The notes under the pieces: model-generated
Databases searched by the model: none
What the model was told of the DNA's origin: nothing
What the model saw: only the letters and a program-made list of their open reading frames with translations
DNA from: Tricholomella constricta
Lineage: Eukaryota > Basidiomycota > Agaricomycetes > Agaricales > Lyophyllaceae
Direction: 5' to 3'
Length of the DNA: 64,000 bases
Assembly (NCBI GenBank): GCA_013368375.1
Contig: JAACJP010000020.1
Span: 62,001-126,000 of the forward strand
In this document: positions 18,472-27,186 of the stretch, piece after piece
Layout of the letters: each line of letters starts with the position of its first letter
Numbering within the stretch: the first letter of the stretch is position 1
Made by a program: the position numbers and the translations under genes

Positions 18472-20766
18472 ATGGAGCGACCACCGCGCGATGACCGACC
18501 AGACAGGCCGGACCACCCAATGGGTGGTCCCGATAACAACGACAACGCGAGGGGCGGAAGAGAATTCCGTCCCAGAGACAGCCGACGGGATGGGGAGCGT
18601 GACCGAAAGCGGTCGCGATCCCCAACGAGAGGACATGAACGGTCCCGAGAGAGGGATAGCGGTGGCAGATACCTGTCGCCGCAACGAGAGAGTGGGAGTG
18701 GCCGCGCGCGAGAGCGCTCACGGTCAGTGGAACAAGCAGCGAGCGCAAGCGAGCTGAGGTGGACCTACAATGAGCAGGTCAACCTGATCAGTCACCCGAG
18801 AGGGTGTACGACGTGCACGGCGTATGCAGCGCACATGCTGATGGATTCCATCACGGAAGCGGAGGGCCTACAGAGAGCCCACCGCAAACAGAAGGAACAT
18901 ATTAAGAGCGCCGACTTGGCAGCTCTTAAGGTTGAGAGGGAGGACTTGCGCAACAAGTTGCGGTCCTTCGATACGGATTATCGACGCTTGTGCGCCGATT
19001 ATGATGAGCTTCGCGAGCAGTTCTATGCTCGCGAAAACGAGTGTAGGGAGCTGCGCGGGCAGTTGGAGGCTCGCGACAAGGAAGATGGAGGCGGGAAGCG
19101 AAAGCGCTCCCGCACCGACGACGGTGAAACCATCGCGTCATACGAGGCAGGACCGACATCGTCGAGACTGTCTCCAGCGAGTCAGCTGCCGGGCGGGCTA
19201 CCGGCAGAACATGAGGATACAGACGCCAGTCATGGCGACTATATGGATATCGACGTGGGGACGTACCCGACCCCTGTCGAGGCGTACGGGGTATCCGTGC
19301 CCGTCGGGGCGCAGACTACGACGCCGGCCATTCGTAGGCCGGCGCCAGTCAACCTGGTGGCGCCATTGGGGTCTACGGACCACATCAGGCTACCCGGCGG
19401 GGCTCATCTGAGCGCCGTCGATCATACGCTCCGATTCGGGAAGCGAGCGCAACGCGCCGCCGAGAACGAGCGAATGGGGCTGCCTCCCCCGCGGATGGGG
19501 ATGCCTGCAGGAGGAACCGGGATGCCCGCGTCAGCGGGAGAGCTGGAGGCTTGGATAGCCGCAGCCAATATCCCAGGCAACGAGTTTGCGTTGCAGCGAA
19601 TGAAAGCATTCGTTGCAGTCTGCCAGCAGATTGCAGACGCCAACCGCACAGAGGTGATGCGGTCGGCAATGACACAATGGCGACTCCCTACATGGGCGAA
19701 GGCAAAGCAGGCTGCCGTGACGGCGAAGTACGCCGTGGGCAAGGGGCCAAAACCTGTGAAGGTTCCGAACCCGAACTATGGTGACCCAGCGGAGACCTGG
19801 GCAGCATGGTTGTACCGGAATCGGGCAACCATCGTTAACAATGGCCGACCCCAGTACCCGGGGACGGTAGTAGGACCTGGGGGAGTGTCCTTGACGCACA
19901 TCCGCGGCATGAACATCATCATGCCACGCGCGCCGAGGCGTGTCGCCGACCTGGCGGCAATGAGGAATCGAACTCGATTCCTCCAAATGGCCTGTGAGTT
20001 GATGGGTACAGTGAATCTGTACCGCAACACGCTGCAATTGCTCGGAAGGAGCGTTGCAGAAGTCGAGACAGTCGAGCGGTTCGCACAGCCGCTCGACAAT
20101 GTGACGATGGAAGACATCGCCGCATTTTTTGCTCAACAAGGAGTAAGCGTCGAACGCTTCGTCGACGCTCAGCCTTTCGGGATGGAGTGGCTCCGGGACT
20201 ACCAGGGCGGCCACACCGAGGATCCCGAGGCCAGCGCCGTGTTTTCACGGATGGCCAACTATGCTTTGACCCAGCATGACTGGACTCAAGACACGTTGCC
20301 GGGGGAAGCGACGTGGTGGTATCCACCATCACGACGAACTAACGTGCCAGTAGCTGGCGCGAGTGGAGTATCGACAATGTCGATGTCCAGTATAGCAGGG
20401 TCATCGGCCGTAGGGTCGGTGACCGCGTCAAGAACGCCGTTGACGGTGGCACACCAGTTGACGGCGGGAGTCCGGGCGGCCCTGAACTATGGGTCATCCG
20501 AGGCCGGACCTTCGGGGTCAGGCGCGGGGCCGTCGGGAAGTGCGACGACCTCAGGGGGAGCAACAGCGGCGGCGGTATCGGCGCCCACACCAGGTCTCGG
20601 GGCTGGGGTGGGCAGTGTAAGCGAAGGGCCACCCGCAAACGCGGGGGGACCCAGTGACCCGATGCAAGGGACTGGCGGAGAGGTGCCAGACGACCCCATG
20701 GACGGCTCGGTCTCAGGGCGAGCACCGTCGGGGTTGGAGGACGGCGAGGTGGAGGGCGCGGCGTGA
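18472..20766 (+). CDS. Gypsy-1 ORF3, unknown protein in env-like position
   Basis: A 764-residue ORF after integrase and before the polypurine tract. The N-terminal ~90 residues are Arg/Ser/Asp-rich (RDRKRSRSPTRGHERSRERD), like RS or RNA-binding tails. Next come a CTTC motif (about 107), a long charged coiled-coil-like helix (about 140-205), a nuclear-localisation-like GGGKRKRSR (about 207), a Pro-rich linker, and a conserved-looking central region (about 350-600) with FALQRMKAFVAVCQQI, TQWRLPTWAK and FGMEWLRDYQGG. The tail is low-complexity Gly/Ser/Pro. There is no signal peptide, no transmembrane segment and no furin-like site, so an envelope role is unlikely. Codon use and openness match gag-pol, arguing that it is an element gene. 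Function unknown; RNA packaging, nuclear import or chromatin targeting are possible. Confidence 0.85.
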   Translation: MERPPRDDRPDRPDHPMGGPDNNDNARGGREFRPRDSRRDGERDRKRSRSPTRGHERSRERDSGGRYLSPQRESGSGRARERSRSVEQAASASELRWTYNEQVNLISHPRGCTTCTAYAAHMLMDSITEAEGLQRAHRKQKEHIKSADLAALKVEREDLRNKLRSFDTDYRRLCADYDELREQFYARENECRELRGQLEARDKEDGGGKRKRSRTDDGETIASYEAGPTSSRLSPASQLPGGLPAEHEDTDASHGDYMDIDVGTYPTPVEAYGVSVPVGAQTTTPAIRRPAPVNLVAPLGSTDHIRLPGGAHLSAVDHTLRFGKRAQRAAENERMGLPPPRMGMPAGGTGMPASAGELEAWIAAANIPGNEFALQRMKAFVAVCQQIADANRTEVMRSAMTQWRLPTWAKAKQAAVTAKYAVGKGPKPVKVPNPNYGDPAETWAAWLYRNRATIVNNGRPQYPGTVVGPGGVSLTHIRGMNIIMPRAPRRVADLAAMRNRTRFLQMACELMGTVNLYRNTLQLLGRSVAEVETVERFAQPLDNVTMEDIAAFFAQQGVSVERFVDAQPFGMEWLRDYQGGHTEDPEASAVFSRMANYALTQHDWTQDTLPGEATWWYPPSRRTNVPVAGASGVSTMSMSSIAGSSAVGSVTASRTPLTVAHQLTAGVRAALNYGSSEAGPSGSGAGPSGSATTSGGATAAAVSAPTPGLGAGVGSVSEGPPANAGGPSDPMQGTGGEVPDDPMDGSVSGRAPSGLEDGEVEGAA

Positions 20767-20953
20767 GGGGCGGGACGACAGTACCGCCCGCGAAAAAAAA
20801 AAAAAAAAAAATAAAAAAAAAAAAAATTTTTAGACATATAAAAGTATATGTCTATAGCCATCGAGAACACGATGGTGGACTTACACAAGTCTACTATCCA
20901 AACAACGGAATTGGGGATAGATCGAGCCGGGGGCTCGATCTAGAGGGGGAGAG
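20767..20953 (+). other. Gypsy-1 3' UTR: A-rich tract and polypurine tract
   Basis: A 34-nt A-rich run (20793-20826, with one T) ends in ATTTTT, then about 115 bp of unique sequence with a hairpin GATCGAGCC...GGCTCGATC (20921-20940). AGAGGGGGAGAG at 20942-20953 directly abuts the LTR and is the polypurine tract. Confidence 0.8.
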
Positions 20954-21143
20954 TGTAACGGGCGTTACCGAATATGGTAGCGATCGTTGTTTGTCTTTGT
21001 TTATTTCTAAAGGTGCTGGCCATATATAGCCAGCACCTCTATTATATAATCTTTAGACTTATACATACCTACATCTACACACAATCCAATCAGTGGTCGT
21101 GTTTAGTTTGGTGTGAACTCCTAAGTCTATCCACACCCTTACA
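20954..21143 (+). repeat. Gypsy-1 3' LTR
   Basis: 190 bp, TGTAACGGGCG...CCCTTACA, identical to the 5' LTR except for the 2-bp indel, and followed by CATGT. Confidence 0.97.
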
Positions 21144-21148
21144 CATGT

Positions 21149-21229
21149 GGTCCCCATATCGGGTACCCGTCCCCTCCTTATCCTGCCCTTTGCGCCTATC
21201 CGAGAGCGAGCGGGAGAAGTGGGGTTGGC
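21149..21229 (-). other. LINE 3' UTR, proximal part
   Basis: Short sequence between the LINE ORF2 stop and the gypsy-1 insertion site. It is continuous with 10842-10485 in the pre-insertion LINE. Confidence 0.85.
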
Positions 21230-24200
21230 TCACTGGGGTGCAGCGCCGGGGTCGCCGGCATCACCCCAGTCGAGGTCGAAGTCTTGGGTGTCTTCGTCAT
21301 CTGCCTGCGGGGGGTCATCGTTGTTATCAGTGAGATTGAAGGGAGAGACATCACCGAATATTTGTGTCAGACGCCCGGTGTCTGCTATGTATTGTAGTAG
21401 TGCTATGATTCCTTTTCTGGTTCCGAACAGTGCCTCAGTCGAATGCGAGTCGCGACCTATGGCGGTGAAGCGGTCGTGTCTGGCGTCGCCGTAGTGTCGA
21501 CAGTCGTGGATGAGGTGCCTCACCGTTTCTTCCTGCCGGCAGTGGGGGCAGAAAGGATCACCGACTACCTGGAGGCGGTGGAGGTGTCTGTTGAGCGGCG
21601 CGTGGCCTGTACGAAGCTGTATTGTTAGACTATACTGTCGCCGTGTGAAACCCTTAGTGACGTGGTGAAAGCCCAAAAAGGGGAAGCTGTCCTGGAAGAT
21701 GTCGTATTTCCTGTACCTCGGGGAGCGGTTCCATCGCCTCTGCCATTCCGTCTTTAACCTCGCATTGTGCGCTTGCTTAAGCGCCGAGATGCTCGCTGGG
21801 AGGCCTTTGCGGAGATAGGAGGGGAGGTCCTTGCGACGACTGGAGAGGCCCTCAGCGGCTTCCTTTGCTGCTTTGTCGACTGCCTCGTTGCCGTCGGCGC
21901 CTGAGTGTCCGGATATCCAGGTGGTGGCCAGCGAGAAGGCTGGTCGTGCTTGTTCTTTCTGGGCGAGTTGCCTGGCTTGCGCATGGATGGCGTCAAAGTG
22001 ATAATGGCTTTGGCGTTGCCTGTAGATGTGTGTCGATTGAATGACCCCCTGGTTGTCGAGGGCCACAGTAGACTTTCGTGGGAGTATTGCTTTCGTTAGG
22101 AGATGGAGGCCGAGAGCGACCCCCACCGCCTCCGCTTCGAACGTTGTGTTCCGGGTGAGCGGGCCCAGGTGGTAATGTAGCGTTTTCGGTCGAGCATTAC
22201 CTTTGTATAATACTGCAGCCGCACCGGCTTGACCCTTGTAACCGGAGCCGTCAGTATATACCCTTATATGCGCGTCGTTGGCGACGTCTTCATCAAGTGA
22301 GTCCTGGCGGGTCTCCGCGATGTGGGTGGAAAAGGGCCGTTGGTAGGTCGGTAGTTGGCGGACTGGGTTGATCGTTTCGATGTCGTCCGGGTTTAGGTGG
22401 TAAAGGCTCGCTAGGTTGTGGAGAGGAGACCGGTGCCTCCGGACATCGTGTCCCGCGCACCATCGTATCCGCTTGTGAAGCGGGTGTGCAGCGGGGAGCG
22501 CTGCGATCCGCATTGCAGCCCGGTGGCATATCTTCCTGAGCTGCAAGTCGACCGGCAGGAGTCTTGCATGTAACTCTAGGGCGTCAGTGGGGGAAGACCT
22601 CATTGCTCCGGTGATGGCGAGCACTGCGGGCCGTTGCACTTTGGCTAGTTGACGTGTCGGGCCGACGGAGCCACTGTTCCTGCTGCGGCCGGGCTTCCTG
22701 TGAATCGGAGTGTACCATATGTCAGCAGCATACGCGAACTTGGGGATAGCTACCGCGACATAAAGACGTTCCATGAAATCGGGGGACAGTCCCGTAGAGG
22801 GGCGCGTCAGCCTGCGGAACATGTGAGTATATTTTACCCCCTTTCCTACGGCATGTTTCACGTGGTCCCCCCAACGTAACTCGTCGTCGACCATGACTCC
22901 TAGGAATCTTGCCGTTGTCGCGGGTTTTATCGTCGTTCCGTTCAGCCTTATTCTCGGCCGGGACATCCTACGTGACTTCCCTAGTCGGTTGGGGTCGGGC
23001 TCGCGTCGTTGCGTGAGGTGGAGGAGCTCGAACTTGCTCGTTTCGAACTTTGAGTTGTGGTCCGCTGACCATTTGTAAGCGCCGTCATCCTTCTGCATAA
23101 GCCGCTGAAGCTTCGCGCTCGTTTCAGCAAAGTCAACTCCTGAAGTCAGTAAGGCCCCGTCGTCGACAAATCCCAGCGCCAGCTCCTTCCTGTCCTCGGG
23201 GAGATCGAAAAGGTCAGCATTGTAGAACAGATAGACGATCATGGATATAGGGTCGCCTTGCCCTATACCGTTGACGACTTCGAACCAGTCCGAGGTGTAG
23301 TCATCGAACTTCAACTTCGTGCGTCGTTCAATTAGGAGCCGTTCGACGAATTTGACATAGGCCTCCGGAACCCTGCGCTTCCGCATGTTGTGAAGGAGGC
23401 GGTCCAGCACCGCGTTGGGGAAGGCGCCCTCGATGTCGAGTAGCAGCATGGAGACTACCCTGCCTTGTCGCCACTCGTGCCGGACCCAGTTGGTGAGCAG
23501 GTGTAGTGAGTCGCTCGTAGTGCGGCCTGGTCGTCCTCCGAATTGCATATCTGGGAGCAGCTGATTCTTCTCCATGATGTGGGTGAGGTCTTCCGCTACG
23601 ATAGCTGTCAGTAGCTTCGCCGTGGTGTTGAGCAGGGCTATGGGGCGATAGGCCTTCGCGACATCATATGCTGGCTTGCCTGGCTTGCGTAGTATGACCG
23701 TGATAATTTCTCGCCAACCAGGGTAGTACGTCTCGAGGGCCAGCACCGCGCGGAAGATGTAAAGGAGGTGATCCTTCAGAGCCAGGTAGGCCTTCTTGAG
23801 GACTACATTTGGGATGCCATCAGTACCACAGGCTTTGTAGGGACTCAGCTTTGCGATGTTTCTTCGGATTTGCTCCTCTGTTATCGCTCCGCTGGTGGGT
23901 AGGGGTTCCGGGTACGCATAGTCGGGAGGCACCGTCGATATCCTGGGTGGTGCGGGAAAGAGTGCCCTGGCAAAAAGTCGGCTCTTCTCCTCGTTGGTGA
24001 CCAGCTCCGTGACACTGCCGTCCTCGCCAGTGGTTTTCATAGTCGGAATTCGAGTTTTTCCCCCGTCACCTGTAGGGTCAGAGATATACTTGTTGGCAAC
24101 CCAGAGTTCCTTCTCCATCGCTTCCTCGAGGAAGGCCTTCCAGTGTTCCGCCTTGGCCTTGAGTATCTCGTCGGCATATTTCTTCATGGCGGCCTCTAGG

Positions 24201-25288
24201 TTTGCCCTGCTCTCGTGGTCATCTAGCGCACGGTATCGGTCGGCGATTCTACTCAGCTTGTGGACTTCCCGGCGACTGCTCTCTAGCTCCCTGCTCCACC
24301 ATCGCCTCATATGTGGAGACGGCCTTGTGAGCGGTACCACCTCCTCGATGGTGTGTTGGATTGCCTGTGTGAGGTCAGAAACACGGGTCTGGAAGATCTC
24401 GTTAGTGTGGATTGGTCCCGGCTGTGGCAAGTTTTCCAGACGAGTTGTCAGTTTCTCGTTAAAGTCCTCCCAATCTGTCATCCTGAAGTTTCGCGATGGG
24501 CCATCGATCTTCTTGTGTGTCGGGATGTCGAGGATTGTAGCGATAGGGAGGTGGTCAGTGCAGGGACCCTGGTGGAGTGGCATGGTGTCGCAGCGCATTA
24601 CGTGTTCGCTGGTCCTCGCACTGCAGAACACGTTGTCGGGCCTGGTCATGTTCTTCGTCCGCCTGGCTCGGAGGGTCGGGATGTCCTTGGGTAGTGCCAT
24701 CTCCATGTCGTAGTCGGCTACTAGATCAAGCAAGATCTCGGCCTCGTTGGTTGCTGCCCTCGTGAATAGGTGTCTGTTGCGTTCCTCGTCCCACATGGGG
24801 TGATGTCGGTTGAAGTCGCCGGCCCATAGCATATGGTCAGTGTCCTGCAGGTATAGGCAGCGTCGGTTGAGGGTGAGGTAATTCCGGAGGGCGTCGATGC
24901 TTCGCGAGTGAGTGCAGTCGTTGTAGATGTTGAAGATCGAAATCTTGCCGAATTGCCCCGTTAGTTGAATTGCGGTGATGTCATTGTTATCTGTTAATGT
25001 GAGCTGGGACCAGGCGTTTGTGTCGAGCGCCGTGTTCACCAGGATAACGGATCTAATAGGCCCAACCTCGTCAGTAAGGCGGGACGAGGGGTAAATTACT
25101 CGCCACGCTCGGGACGCCCGCGTCGTCCGGCTTGAGTCGATATATGGTTCCTGTAAAAGTATAATATCCCACTCCCTGGGGAGTGAGTTAGTGTTCAGTA
25201 GGTTGTATTGTGCCGTTTTTGATTTTGCCATGTTCTGTTGCCAGATTCGTAGTCGCTTGCTAGTGGGGTCGGGTTCGTATCTAATCAT
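21230..25288 (-). CDS. LINE ORF2: endonuclease, reverse transcriptase, RNase H
   Basis: 1352 residues. The N-terminus is an AP-type endonuclease (LLQEPYID, GDFNRHHPMWDEERN, CTDHLPIATI; residues about 40-245), which nicks the target. The RT spans about 460-760 (AYRPIALLNTTAKLL, DMQFGGRPGRTTSD, LLLDIEGAFPNAV, VNGIGQGDP) with active site FVDD instead of the commoner YADD/FADD. RNase H lies at about 1015-1145 (YTDGSGYKGQAGAA, TTFEAEAVGVAL, DNQGVIQ, WISGHSGADGNEAVDKAA). Near the C-terminus is a CCHC-like knuckle (CPHCRQEETVRHLIHDC). The start codon overlaps the ORF1 stop by 8 nt (ATGATTAG), suggesting termination-reinitiation. The frame is intact. Confidence 0.95.
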   Translation of the reverse strand: MIRYEPDPTSKRLRIWQQNMAKSKTAQYNLLNTNSLPREWDIILLQEPYIDSSRTTRASRAWRVIYPSSRLTDEVGPIRSVILVNTALDTNAWSQLTLTDNNDITAIQLTGQFGKISIFNIYNDCTHSRSIDALRNYLTLNRRCLYLQDTDHMLWAGDFNRHHPMWDEERNRHLFTRAATNEAEILLDLVADYDMEMALPKDIPTLRARRTKNMTRPDNVFCSARTSEHVMRCDTMPLHQGPCTDHLPIATILDIPTHKKIDGPSRNFRMTDWEDFNEKLTTRLENLPQPGPIHTNEIFQTRVSDLTQAIQHTIEEVVPLTRPSPHMRRWWSRELESSRREVHKLSRIADRYRALDDHESRANLEAAMKKYADEILKAKAEHWKAFLEEAMEKELWVANKYISDPTGDGGKTRIPTMKTTGEDGSVTELVTNEEKSRLFARALFPAPPRISTVPPDYAYPEPLPTSGAITEEQIRRNIAKLSPYKACGTDGIPNVVLKKAYLALKDHLLYIFRAVLALETYYPGWREIITVILRKPGKPAYDVAKAYRPIALLNTTAKLLTAIVAEDLTHIMEKNQLLPDMQFGGRPGRTTSDSLHLLTNWVRHEWRQGRVVSMLLLDIEGAFPNAVLDRLLHNMRKRRVPEAYVKFVERLLIERRTKLKFDDYTSDWFEVVNGIGQGDPISMIVYLFYNADLFDLPEDRKELALGFVDDGALLTSGVDFAETSAKLQRLMQKDDGAYKWSADHNSKFETSKFELLHLTQRREPDPNRLGKSRRMSRPRIRLNGTTIKPATTARFLGVMVDDELRWGDHVKHAVGKGVKYTHMFRRLTRPSTGLSPDFMERLYVAVAIPKFAYAADIWYTPIHRKPGRSRNSGSVGPTRQLAKVQRPAVLAITGAMRSSPTDALELHARLLPVDLQLRKICHRAAMRIAALPAAHPLHKRIRWCAGHDVRRHRSPLHNLASLYHLNPDDIETINPVRQLPTYQRPFSTHIAETRQDSLDEDVANDAHIRVYTDGSGYKGQAGAAAVLYKGNARPKTLHYHLGPLTRNTTFEAEAVGVALGLHLLTKAILPRKSTVALDNQGVIQSTHIYRQRQSHYHFDAIHAQARQLAQKEQARPAFSLATTWISGHSGADGNEAVDKAAKEAAEGLSSRRKDLPSYLRKGLPASISALKQAHNARLKTEWQRRWNRSPRYRKYDIFQDSFPFLGFHHVTKGFTRRQYSLTIQLRTGHAPLNRHLHRLQVVGDPFCPHCRQEETVRHLIHDCRHYGDARHDRFTAIGRDSHSTEALFGTRKGIIALLQYIADTGRLTQIFGDVSPFNLTDNNDDPPQADDEDTQDFDLDWGDAGDPGAAPQ

Positions 25289-26984
25289 GATTAGTGCCTG
25301 GGGGTTTTCCGTGCCAATGTGGTTCGATCGAGGGTTTGTGGGGGACTACAGGGGCCATGTTAGCTCCAGAGACAGGGGGGGTCGGACCAGGTGGCAAGTT
25401 GTCCCATGGCGCCGGGGAGAGACTGGTGTAGCGTCCACCCGAGGGGGCAAGGCTCATTTCTCGGGATACGGGGGGCTGACGGGATTGCATTCTTGGCTGG
25501 GCAGCCTTCGTGGTGAGCTGGGAGAGCGTGGCGTTGTACTTGCGGGCGCGGGGAGCTGACGTTGTGTGGGTCCAGGGTTCATCTGTGGGCCAGTAAGGCA
25601 TCGCATTCTCTGGTAGTCGTTGGTTCAGTTCCTCGAGTTTCTTCCTGTATAGGGGGCACGACGCCCTGTCGCCACTGATATGACCTCGCCGTCCGCAGGG
25701 GGTGCAGTAGAGGTTGGCGCTCTTGCAGCTCGCAGTGGCATGCTTGTCTCCACACCTACCACAGTATTCGGCCCTCACGCACGACGCCGCCATGTGGTCC
25801 CAGTCCTGGCATTTGTAACATCGGAGGGGCTCCTTCCGGTCCTTTACAATCGTCAGTGACTGGCTGTGGATGTATATACCTTCCACCGATAGTTGGTTCG
25901 CTGTCTTCTCGTTGTAGAACCTGACGAAGAGGTGTGCCGTCTGTTGGCCTTGGGACCGTCTTTCCGGAGCCTTGATCCACTTCATTTCTGCGACATCCGT
26001 GGCGGGGAAATCGTTGTTCTCCGCTATCTCGGCAAGCTCTTTTTCGCAGGAGGGATCGAAGTTCACCGGTACGAACTTCGCTATCATGGTGTATGTTCGT
26101 CTCTTGATGCTGGCTCCGTCCCCAAAGGCTCTCGAGAAGTCCTCCGCATTGTTGGTGATCCACTGGACGGAGGTGTCGCCGTTAGTTTCGAGCAGGATGC
26201 CTCCATTGTCCAGCCGTTTCGCCGCTCGCACAGATACCTTGGCGGTGGGGTCGACAGACTTGATCGCTCCGTTGGCCTTCTCCACGAGTGCTGCAATCGC
26301 TGTGATCTGCGTCAGGTCAGTGGCTTTTGTTTTGTCGACGTCTACTAGTATCTGGCGTTGGCGGATGGCCTCGCGCGCGCGTAGTCTGGGGTCAATGTCG
26401 CCGGACTTGATGAATGGTATTGATAGTGGGGAGGTTCCGCTGGTTAGCGCGTCCTTGTAGGAGGTGACCGAAGTCGTGGTCGCTGTGAGATCCGCCTTCA
26501 TGTTGGCCGCCATGTCGATTAGGGTGGACTTGATGTCGTCTAGCTTCTTTTCGATGTTGCTGGATACCGCTTTGGTGATGGTTTCTACGAGGTGGGAGGT
26601 CTCCAGTGCGTCCAGGAGGTAAGCGCAGGCCACGATTGCCGTCTTGTTCGATGCGTCGTCCGATATTCCTGGGAGGCCTGTGATGGCGTGCAGCGCTCGT
26701 GCCACGGTTCCGATCGTGATGTTCTCTGTGTTCGCAATCAGTTGGTACTTTGGTAGGTAGGACTCACTTTCTTCTGGGTCGTTCACGAAGCACTCTGCGT
26801 TATCTTCCTGGTTCTGCCACACGTGAGTTCCTATCTTCCTGCTACTTCCGGCCTGCTCAGCCGTAGATCTCGTTTTCCTTTGCATCGTTTGTTCGATGGT
26901 GGTTTGCTTGGGGCCTAGGCCGGTGAGCTGAGTGGGTGTTTTCGCGCCAGTCCGTTTGGCAGCCGCCTTTGCTGCTGCCGACAT
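25281..26984 (-). CDS. LINE ORF1: Gag-like RNA-binding protein
   Basis: 567 residues. The N-terminal third is basic and then predicted helical (residues about 95-185). The central part (TYTMIAKFVPVNFDP, AHLFVRFYNEKTANQLS) looks like the nucleic-acid chaperone fold of LINE ORF1 proteins. Three consecutive zinc knuckles follow at about 385-440: CYKCQDWDHMAASC, CGRCGDKHATASC and CTPCGRRGHISGDRASC. The tail is proline-rich. It binds the element RNA in Tad-type LINEs. The start is the first ATG after the 191-bp 5' UTR. Confidence 0.93.
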   Translation of the reverse strand: MSAAAKAAAKRTGAKTPTQLTGLGPKQTTIEQTMQRKTRSTAEQAGSSRKIGTHVWQNQEDNAECFVNDPEESESYLPKYQLIANTENITIGTVARALHAITGLPGISDDASNKTAIVACAYLLDALETSHLVETITKAVSSNIEKKLDDIKSTLIDMAANMKADLTATTTSVTSYKDALTSGTSPLSIPFIKSGDIDPRLRAREAIRQRQILVDVDKTKATDLTQITAIAALVEKANGAIKSVDPTAKVSVRAAKRLDNGGILLETNGDTSVQWITNNAEDFSRAFGDGASIKRRTYTMIAKFVPVNFDPSCEKELAEIAENNDFPATDVAEMKWIKAPERRSQGQQTAHLFVRFYNEKTANQLSVEGIYIHSQSLTIVKDRKEPLRCYKCQDWDHMAASCVRAEYCGRCGDKHATASCKSANLYCTPCGRRGHISGDRASCPLYRKKLEELNQRLPENAMPYWPTDEPWTHTTSAPRARKYNATLSQLTTKAAQPRMQSRQPPVSREMSLAPSGGRYTSLSPAPWDNLPPGPTPPVSGANMAPVVPHKPSIEPHWHGKPPGTNHD

Positions 26985-27175
26985 GCGTTGGTGACTTATT
27001 GGGTGGGATGGGGGTGTAAAACTCTCTCAGTGGGACATAGATAGTGGTATAAAGATCGATATTTTAGAGGAAGCAGTAGTTCTACGAGCGTAGGCCTTCA
27101 GTGAGACCGTTGCTCGAAAATATTTTCTGGGGTCCTAGTCGGGGTGCCACGTGGTCCGGGTCCAAGAGAGTTACT
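26985..27175 (-). promoter_or_regulatory. LINE 5' UTR with internal promoter
   Basis: 191 bp from the element's 5' end (next to the target duplication at 27176) to the ORF1 ATG. LINE 5' UTRs normally hold an internal promoter; no specific element is recognised here. Confidence 0.5.
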
Positions 27176-27186
27176 ATCCGGCCGGG
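27176..27186. repeat. LINE target-site duplication, right copy
   Basis: ATCCGGCCGGG, same as 10451-10461 and in the same codon phase of the interrupted gene. Confidence 0.93.

Larger units (their letters stand above)
10843..21143 (+). mobile_element. Gypsy-1: intact-looking Ty3/gypsy chromodomain retrotransposon with third ORF
   Basis: A 10.3-kb element bounded by LTRs of 192 and 190 bp that differ by only a 2-bp indel in the aligned sequence (CTCTGTATT versus CTCTATT), so the insertion is recent. CATGT duplications lie at 10838-10842 and 21144-21148. Order: 5' LTR, short leader, Gag-protease, one UGA, RT-RNase H-integrase-chromodomain in the same frame, a splice-acceptor-like tract, a 764-codon ORF3, A-rich tract, polypurine tract, 3' LTR. 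All three frames are open. The extra ORF and the large size are unusual for this class. Confidence 0.95.
10462..27175 (-). mobile_element. Tad-like non-LTR retrotransposon (LINE), with nested gypsy-1
   Basis: Minus-strand LINE with a 191-bp 5' UTR (27175-26985), ORF1 (26984-25281), ORF2 (25288-21230), and a 3' UTR interrupted by gypsy-1 (21229-21149 continuing at 10842-10485), ending in a 23-nt poly(A) tail seen as T at 10462-10484. The target duplication ATCCGGCCGGG flanks it at 10451-10461 and 27176-27186. Without gypsy-1 the element is about 6.4 kb and appears full length with both ORFs open. The APE-RT-RNase H order and CCHC knuckles in ORF1 fit the fungal Tad1 clade. Confidence 0.93.

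Noticed and set aside
18472..20766. Envelope glycoprotein interpretation of ORF3
   Set aside because: No signal peptide, transmembrane segment, cysteine-rich ectodomain or cleavage site; the N-terminus is RS-rich and nuclear-like.
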